Positions 58,804 to 64,000 of a DNA stretch of 64,000 nt are shown in pieces. The number at the start of each line of letters is the position of its first letter. Position 1 is the first letter of the stretch. This DNA comes from Algiphilus sp022763315 (GTDB lineage: Bacteria > Pseudomonadota > Gammaproteobacteria > Nevskiales > Nevskiaceae), in the NCBI RefSeq assembly GCF_965249985.1, contig NZ_OZ252280.1; one strand, 5' to 3'. Both the position numbers and the translations under genes were made by a program. The notes beneath the pieces are model-generated. The model worked only from the letters and a program-made list of their open reading frames with translations, did no database searches and was not told where the DNA came from.

Positions 58804-60456
58804 CTAGATGCGCGCCTCGATACCGAAGGCGGCGAAGCCTTTGGACTCGAAATTCTGGCGGAACATGTCGCGCAGCTTGATCGCGGCGCGATCATAGGCG
58901 TCCTTGTCGTCCCAGGTCTGGCGCGGGTTCAGCATCTCACTGGGAACGCCGGGGCATTCCGTCGGCATGCGCAGCTTGAGCACGTCGTGGGTCTCGGTGG
59001 GCACGTCGTCGAGCTTGCCTTCGAGCGCCGCGTTGAGCAGCGCGCGCGTCAGCTTGATGCTGATGCGCTTGCCGACGCCATAGGGGCCGCCGGTCCAGCC
59101 GGTGTTGAGCAGCACGCAGCGCGCCTTGTTCTGCTGCATCTTCTCGGCCAGCAGCTTGGCGTAGACATTGGGCTTCTGCGCCATGAAGGGGCCACCGAAG
59201 CAGGCCGAGAAGGTCGGCTGCGGCTCGGTTACGCCGACCTCGGTGCCGGCGACGCGCGAGGTGAAGCCGGATACGAAGTGGTACATGACGTCTTCCGGCT
59301 CCAGCATGGAAATCGGCGGGAGCACGCCGAAAGCATCGGCGGTGAGCAGCACGATGGTCTGCGGATGCGGGCCCTGGCCATTGGGCATGACATTGGGGTT
59401 GGCGGCCAGCGGATAGGAGAAGCGCGTGTTCTCGGCGATCGAGCGGTCGCTCAGATCGAGTTCGTCCGGATGGCATTCCGCCATGGCCTTGCCCGGCAGC
59501 GGCGGCACGTTCTCGATGATGGTGCCCGGCTTGGACAACGCGCCGGCGATGACCGGCTCGGCCTGCTTGTCGAGGTCGATCAGCTTGGCGTAGCAGCCAT
59601 CCTCGAGATTGCACAGGCCGTTGCCGGACCAGATGGTCTCGTCGTCGCCGATGAGCCGGCGGTTCGGATCCGCCGATAGCGTGGTCTTGCCGGTGCCGGA
59701 CAGGCCGAAGAGGATCGCTGCGTCGTCCTTGGGGCCGACGTTGGCCGAGCAGTGCATCGACAGACGCCCTTCTTTCGGCAGCAGATAGTTGCCGACGGTA
59801 AAGATCGTCTTCTTGTTCACGCCGCAGTAGTCGGCGCGCCCTGCGACCAGGCAGATGCGGTTGCGAGTATCGATGATGACAGCGGCTTCGGAGCGGCTAC
59901 CGTCGCGTTCCGGAACACATTCGAAGCTCGGAACATTGAGCATCGTCCAGCGGCGCGCGTCCACATCGGACACGCCCTGCAGATCCTTCGGGAACATGTT
60001 GTGCACGAACATCGCATGCGTGGCGTACTCACCGACAAAGCGGTACGGCACCGCGAAATCCGGGTCCGACCCCATGTAGACGTTCTTGACGTAGAGCTCG
60101 GCCTTCTTGTCGTTGAGGTGCGCGACCACGCGCTTCAACAGGCCGGCATAGTCGTCCGGCTTGTAGGGGCTCAGATCCGCCTTGAACCAGATTTCGTCCT
60201 CGACCTCGGGCCATTGCACAGCAAAGGTGTCCTTGGTGCGGCGGCCAGTGCAGTCCGGGTCGGTGTAGTACACCAGCGGGCCGTTGACGCCGAGGCTGGT
60301 GGGAAAGGCCTTTTGCGCATCCGAAGGGCCGCCGTGCGTGACGCGGCCGCGATCGTTGGCAATGGCTTCGTGAAACAGCTCTTCCTTGGAGAGATCAACC
60401 TTGTAGCTGACGCTGTCCAGGCCAAGGAGGGTATTGAGATCAGCCACAAGACTCAT
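58804..60456 (-). CDS. pckA: Phosphoenolpyruvate carboxykinase (ATP)
   Basis: The enzyme makes phosphoenolpyruvate and CO2 from oxaloacetate with ATP, the entry to gluconeogenesis. The 550-residue protein has the kinase-type Walker A FGLSGTGKTTLS, the acidic IGDDETIW metal motif and RxxYGVGKRISI with the conserved Arg. It is the ATP-using type (about 540 residues), unlike the GTP type. I chose the ATG at 60456 (MSLVADL); GGAG lies 11 bases upstream. A TATAAT -10 box is just before it and a strong terminator follows. Confidence 0.96.
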   Translation of the reverse strand: MSLVADLNTLLGLDSVSYKVDLSKEELFHEAIANDRGRVTHGGPSDAQKAFPTSLGVNGPLVYYTDPDCTGRRTKDTFAVQWPEVEDEIWFKADLSPYKPDDYAGLLKRVVAHLNDKKAELYVKNVYMGSDPDFAVPYRFVGEYATHAMFVHNMFPKDLQGVSDVDARRWTMLNVPSFECVPERDGSRSEAAVIIDTRNRICLVAGRADYCGVNKKTIFTVGNYLLPKEGRLSMHCSANVGPKDDAAILFGLSGTGKTTLSADPNRRLIGDDETIWSGNGLCNLEDGCYAKLIDLDKQAEPVIAGALSKPGTIIENVPPLPGKAMAECHPDELDLSDRSIAENTRFSYPLAANPNVMPNGQGPHPQTIVLLTADAFGVLPPISMLEPEDVMYHFVSGFTSRVAGTEVGVTEPQPTFSACFGGPFMAQKPNVYAKLLAEKMQQNKARCVLLNTGWTGGPYGVGKRISIKLTRALLNAALEGKLDDVPTETHDVLKLRMPTECPGVPSEMLNPRQTWDDKDAYDRAAIKLRDMFRQNFESKGFAAFGIEARI

Positions 60457-60494
60457 CGAGACAATACTCCGGTCCGGTTGCAAATGAGCGCCAC

Positions 60495-60500
60495 ATTATA
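60495..60500 (-). promoter_or_regulatory. -10 promoter element before pckA
   Basis: The minus strand reads TATAAT, a perfect -10, about 39 bases upstream of the pckA ATG and inside the 74-base gap after pilJ. There is no good -35 at 16-18 bases, so this would be a weak or activator-dependent promoter. Confidence 0.4.
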
Positions 60501-60530
60501 CGGACTCGGGCGGACAGCCCCGTGCCGCGC

Positions 60531-62564
60531 TCAGGCGCTTTGCTGGTGGTCTTCTGCGGCGCCTTCTTCGTCGCCGCCCAACGTCTCCTCCGAGGGCAGG
60601 GTGAAACCTGCCACAGACTCGCGCAGGCGCGCACTCAATTCGTTCAGCTTGCCCACATCCTGCGCGGTCTGGCGCGAAGAGCTGGCCGTCTGCACCGCGA
60701 CTTCGCGGATCTTCTGCATGGTCCCGGCTACCTCCGTGCCTTCGCCGGCGCGACTGCGCACCGAGCGGGCGATCTCGTCGATGAGTTGGGCCAGCTGCGT
60801 GGAGGCCTGCTCGATCTGCGACAGCGCCTGGCCCGCTTCTTCAGCGGTACTCGCGCCCGAGACCACATTCGAGGTCGAGCGCTCCATCGAAACAATGGCC
60901 TCGTTGGTGTCGGCCTGAATGGTCTTGACCAGATTCTCGATCTGACGCGTGGCGTTGGTGGCGCGTTCGGCCAGCCGCTGCACTTCGTCGGCGACCACGG
61001 CAAAGCCGCGACCGGCCTCGCCGGCCATGGCGGCCTGGATGGAGGCATTGAGCGCCAGCGTGTTGGTCTGCTCAGCGATGTCGTTGATCAATTCGGTGAT
61101 GTTGCCGATCTCCTGCGACGACTCGCCCAGACGCTTCATGCGCTTGGAGGTGTCTTGAATCTGTTCGCGCAGCGTATTCATGCCCGTGATGGTGCGGTCC
61201 ACCGTCTCGGCGCCGGTATGCGCCACCCGCACCGATTCCTCCGCCTGGCGCGAGGCCATGGTGGCGCGTTCGGCAGTGGCTTCCAGGGAGCGGGAAACGC
61301 TGGTGATGGTTTGGGTGGCATCGGCGGTTTGCTGCGCCTGTTCCTCGGAAGAGCGGCTCATCTCCTGCACCGAGGTCTGCGTTTTCTGAGCGGCCTGGGT
61401 GATCTGCGCCGAGGCGGCGTTGATCTGCCCGACCAGGCCGCGCATGTTCTCTACCGTGAAGTTGATCGAGTCCGCAATGGCGCCGGTAAAGTCCTCGGTC
61501 ACCGTGACGCCCACAGTGAGGTCGCCGTCGGCCAGATTGGTGATGTCGTCGAGCAGGGTGAGAATGGCGTCCTGCTGACGGCGATCGCGTTCCTGAGCCA
61601 CCCGCGCCTCGCGGCGCAGCTGGAAGATGAACAGGCCGATGAAAGCAAGCAGGGCGAGCAGGGCCGCTGCGCCCATGGCGTAGCTCGGCAGGGGCGAGGG
61701 CCGATTGGCGCGGATGTCCTGCAGCAGCATGTTCTCGATGGCGCCGGCCGCGGTCTCGATGCTGGTCGCACTGCGATAGAAGTCGATGCTGGCGTCGTTG
61801 AAGGCATCCAGCGCCGGGGCGGCCTCAACCAGCGCTTCGGCATTCCCGCGCATCGGAGGCAGTGCTTCGCCGAAGCTTTGCACCGGCGCGGCGAGCCCGC
61901 TGCCCGTCAGACGCTGTACACGTGCGAATTGCGCCTCGAGCTGCCCGATGACCTCCCCCAGCGCCTCCGCTTCACGCGTGGCGATGGCATTGAGCGACAC
62001 CATGTGGTTGGCGAGGCTCCGCAGCTGCTCCAGGCGGGCGCGCAACAGCGCCGCCGGGGCGCGCGCACTGGCTGGGGCGTCGTCGACCAGCCGATCCGCC
62101 GTCTGGCGCAGGTTGTCGACGGTGGCGTTGATGGCGGCAGCGTCGGCCTTGGCCGACTGCGCCACCGGCAATCCGGCGAGGATGTTGTCGATGACCGGCG
62201 CCAGCTGTTGCCAGGCGCGGTCGAGGTCGGCAATGGCGCCGTCGTAGCGTGCCGGTAGGGCGGGAATATCGCGTACCGGATCGCCCTCGGTGAGGGTGGC
62301 GTACAGGCTCTCGTAATTGGCCTGCATGGCAAACAGCGCGGCGCGATCGGGCTCCAGCCCCTGCGAGGATTCGCGTGCGCTCTGTGTGACGTTCTCGTAG
62401 AAGCTGCGCAGATCGAAGGCGAGCGAGTCAAGCGCAGCGTTGCGCTCGGTGCTTTGCTGCACATACAGGAAGTTGGCGATGGCGCCGGCGATGAGCACGG
62501 CGGCGATGACAATCAGCCCAACCTGAAGCCGGGGCAGGGCGCGTTGCGCAGTCGAGGTGGCCAC
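60531..62564 (-). CDS. pilJ: Methyl-accepting chemotaxis-type receptor, PilJ-like
   Basis: A 677-residue membrane receptor that would signal to a pilus chemosensory kinase. Helices at about 13-34 and 293-315 bracket a periplasmic, mostly helical sensor (residues 35-290) like the PilJ-N domain. A HAMP-like segment (LLDDITNLADGDLTVGV) follows, then the signalling coiled coil with the hairpin tip IAEQTNTLALNASIQAAMAG and GRGFAVVADEVQRLAERA. The GTG start follows pilH by 7 bases, so both are in one operon. The PilJ name rests on length, layout and neighbourhood. Confidence 0.82.
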   Translation of the reverse strand: MATSTAQRALPRLQVGLIVIAAVLIAGAIANFLYVQQSTERNAALDSLAFDLRSFYENVTQSARESSQGLEPDRAALFAMQANYESLYATLTEGDPVRDIPALPARYDGAIADLDRAWQQLAPVIDNILAGLPVAQSAKADAAAINATVDNLRQTADRLVDDAPASARAPAALLRARLEQLRSLANHMVSLNAIATREAEALGEVIGQLEAQFARVQRLTGSGLAAPVQSFGEALPPMRGNAEALVEAAPALDAFNDASIDFYRSATSIETAAGAIENMLLQDIRANRPSPLPSYAMGAAALLALLAFIGLFIFQLRREARVAQERDRRQQDAILTLLDDITNLADGDLTVGVTVTEDFTGAIADSINFTVENMRGLVGQINAASAQITQAAQKTQTSVQEMSRSSEEQAQQTADATQTITSVSRSLEATAERATMASRQAEESVRVAHTGAETVDRTITGMNTLREQIQDTSKRMKRLGESSQEIGNITELINDIAEQTNTLALNASIQAAMAGEAGRGFAVVADEVQRLAERATNATRQIENLVKTIQADTNEAIVSMERSTSNVVSGASTAEEAGQALSQIEQASTQLAQLIDEIARSVRSRAGEGTEVAGTMQKIREVAVQTASSSRQTAQDVGKLNELSARLRESVAGFTLPSEETLGGDEEGAAEDHQQSA

Positions 62565-62571
62565 CGGCGAT

Positions 62572-62937
62572 TCAGCCTTCCAGCACGGCGCGGATCTTGG
62601 CCAACAGATCCGCTTGCTTGATCGGCTTCACGATGTACTCGCGCGCGCCCTGACGCAATGCCCAGAGCCGGTCGGTGTCCTGGCTCTTGCTGCTGATCAC
62701 GATGACCGGAATATGTTGCGTGGCGCTGTCCTTGGAGACGGCGCGGGTGGCCTGAAAACCGTTCATGCCCGGCATGACCACATCCATCAGCACGCAGTCG
62801 GGTTGGGTGCTGCGCACGGTTTCGAGAGCGTTACTGCCCTCGCTGAGTTCCACCACCTCGTGTCCATCGGACTCGAGCATCTTGCGGATCGCAGCAAGGT
62901 CTGTCGGCGAGTCGTCGACTACCAGTACACGCGCCAT
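62572..62937 (-). CDS. pilH: Response regulator, PilH-like
   Basis: A 121-residue stand-alone receiver domain. Asp 8-9 (VVDDS) bind Mg, Asp 52 (LMDVVMPG) is the phosphorylation site, Ser 82 (ISSK) and Lys about 102 (YIVKPI) are the conserved switch residues. Small single-domain receivers beside PilJ act as CheY-like regulators of twitching motility in the Pil-Chp system. GGGGAG precedes the ATG. PilG and PilI homologues are not between it and pilJ. Confidence 0.85.
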   Translation of the reverse strand: MARVLVVDDSPTDLAAIRKMLESDGHEVVELSEGSNALETVRSTQPDCVLMDVVMPGMNGFQATRAVSKDSATQHIPVIVISSKSQDTDRLWALRQGAREYIVKPIKQADLLAKIRAVLEG

Positions 62938-62978
62938 TGAGTTTTCTCCCCTAGTACAACCCCGGTCCAATCTCGAGC

Positions 62979-64000
62979 CTAACGGTGCAAGCGATGGGCG
63001 TCCAGCGCCTCCTGCTCGATCACGCCGGCGATGCAGCTGAGTGCGACACTGCCGCCCGTGGTCTTGCCAGCCAGCGGCGTATTGCGCCCTCGGCTGGCGA
63101 AGAATCGAGGATCCACCACGGTGCGTTGCGCCCGGTCGAGCAGAACCAAGTCGGCGCGCGCCCCAATGGCGAGGCCCTGCGCCGGCTGACCGAGAATCTC
63201 CAGCGGCTGGCTGTGACAGGCGCGGATCAGCTGCGGACCATCGATGATCGACGCATCGAGCAGGCTGAGCGCCATGCTCCAGGCCGTGTCCATTCCCGAA
63301 GCGCCGGCCTCGGACAGATCGAAAGGGGCATTCTTGGCGTCGTACTCGTGCGGCTGGTGATCGCAGCAGAGTGCGGAGATGCCCCCCTGGGCAAGCTGCG
63401 CGCACAGGGTGGCGCGGTCGGCCTCGCTGCGCAGCGGCGGCTGCACATGGGCGGCCGTATCGAAGCCGCGCAGCGCGGCATCGGTCAGCAGCAACTGATG
63501 CAGCGCAACGTCGGCACTCACCGGCAGTCCGGCGGCGCGCGCCTGGGCCACCATCTCGGCGCCGCGCCCACTCGACAGCCGTCCGAAATGCACGCGCGCG
63601 CCGGTGGCCTCCACCAGGGACAGCCATTGCCCCACGGCGCAGGTTTCTGCCGCCACCGGTACCGGTGGCAGGCCCATGCGCGTAGCCATGGCGCCTTCGT
63701 GCGCGCAGCCTTCACCGGCCAGCGCTGCATCCACCGGTTGTACGTGCAGCGGCAGATCAAAACTGGCGGCGTACTCCAGCACGCGCCGCATCACCGCGGT
63801 GTCGCGCAGCGCATCGCCGCATTGCGCGATGCCAATGCAACCGGCATTGGCCAGGGCGCCCATCTCGCTGATCTCGGTGCCGGCGAGATTGACGGTGGCG
63901 GCGCCCAGGATGTGCACCTGCACCGGCGAGCCGGTGCCGTGGACCCGGGTGCGGATCCAGTCCACCACGGCCGGGCGATCCACTACTGGCCGGGTATCCG
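62979..64000 (-). CDS. Dihydroorotase-like protein, probably non-catalytic PyrC' (partial at window edge)
   Basis: The frame continues past 64000; the visible 340 residues cover most of the protein. The layout follows type I dihydroorotases: VHILGAATV, then a helix-rich middle, then DHQPHEYDAKNAPF, ending QGLAIGARADLVLLD and GKTTGGSVALSCIAG. The His that normally follows HxxH-LS is replaced (VHFGRLSSG) and the usual HAED reads HVQPVD, as in the inactive PyrC' of the Pseudomonas aspartate carbamoyltransferase complex. A pyrB gene would be expected beyond the window. The N-terminal HxH region is not seen. Confidence 0.8.
   Translation of the reverse strand, partial: DTRPVVDRPAVVDWIRTRVHGTGSPVQVHILGAATVNLAGTEISEMGALANAGCIGIAQCGDALRDTAVMRRVLEYAASFDLPLHVQPVDAALAGEGCAHEGAMATRMGLPPVPVAAETCAVGQWLSLVEATGARVHFGRLSSGRGAEMVAQARAAGLPVSADVALHQLLLTDAALRGFDTAAHVQPPLRSEADRATLCAQLAQGGISALCCDHQPHEYDAKNAPFDLSEAGASGMDTAWSMALSLLDASIIDGPQLIRACHSQPLEILGQPAQGLAIGARADLVLLDRAQRTVVDPRFFASRGRNTPLAGKTTGGSVALSCIAGVIEQEALDAHRLHR

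Noticed and set aside
60522..62258. 578-codon plus-strand frame opposite pilJ
   Set aside because: Antisense; Gly/Leu/Arg-rich low-complexity, no family features, while pilJ has a conserved chemoreceptor tip.
1..64000. CRISPR arrays, tRNA/rRNA genes, insertion sequences and prophage genes
   Set aside because: No repeat-spacer pattern, no clover-leaf-type sequence with a TTCGA loop in the gaps, and no transposase, integrase or phage-like protein was seen.

Overview
The window is a gene-dense, high-GC stretch of a bacterial chromosome, best read as core genome of a gammaproteobacterium. The markers are the maf-rng-yhdP-nitrilase-tldD block, rsmD-coaD-yfhL-type ferredoxin, pilH/pilJ near a PyrC-like gene, and mpl-pmbA. 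A short-lid adenylate kinase, PPi-type phosphofructokinase, leucine dehydrogenase, ATP-type PEP carboxykinase and a TonB/PepSY iron cluster would suit a Xanthomonadales/Nevskiales-like free-living lineage, but placement below class is a guess. I see no tRNA, rRNA, insertion sequence, phage gene or CRISPR array.

Layout. 0-5.5 kb: a ScsB/DsbD-type disulfide reductase facing small exported proteins (DUF2845, DUF1499), then a saccharopine-dehydrogenase-like enzyme with a histone-like basic tail and two small membrane proteins. 5.5-18.1 kb: one long, tightly overlapped plus-strand run: exported MsrB and MsrA, Maf, RNase G, YhdP, nitrilase-family amidase, TldD, RsmD, CoaD, ferredoxin and gamma-glutamyltransferase. 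18.1-23.3 kb: exonuclease III, a PrcB-like lipoprotein, a YihG-like acyltransferase, DUF3014 and a GPH-type transporter. 23.3-27.7 kb: an iron-uptake cluster on the minus strand (DUF3649, PepSY membrane protein, DUF3325, TonB receptor). 27.7-34 kb: oligopeptidase A, a GIDE/EF-hand protein with LemA, an exported esterase, a gamma-class carbonic anhydrase-like protein and GpmA.

34-44.5 kb is the more accessory-looking part: a membrane PAS-GGDEF diguanylate cyclase, an unidentified HxxxHxxxH protein, a very large lipoprotein penicillin acylase with a strong terminator, two coupled thioesterases, a membrane protein with a degenerate GGDEF domain, a ROK sugar kinase coupled to a P-loop kinase, and two small membrane proteins. 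44.5-64 kb: pyrophosphatase and PPi-dependent phosphofructokinase, adenylate kinase, RNase D, Mpl, PmbA, thiolase, leucine dehydrogenase, a lipid-kinase-like/DUF389 fusion, AcpH, FAH hydrolase, DUF502, PckA, PilJ, PilH and the 3' part of a dihydroorotase-like gene.

The genes work in several small modules: repair of oxidised exported proteins (DsbD/Msr), envelope and peptidoglycan recycling (YhdP, Mpl, AcpH), TldD/PmbA proteolysis (two halves 36 kb apart), PPi-linked glycolysis/gluconeogenesis (Pfp, Ppa, GpmA, PckA, ROK kinase), Fur-like iron uptake, and pilus chemosensing. Genes are often joined by 4-base ATGA/GTGA overlaps. At two convergent gene ends both stop codons lie symmetrically inside one hairpin, a compact arrangement worth checking elsewhere in the genome. 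No wholly new multi-gene system is obvious; the best leads are the degenerate lipid-kinase/DUF389 fusion, the histone-like tail, the HxxxHxxxH protein and the GIDE/EF-hand-LemA pair.
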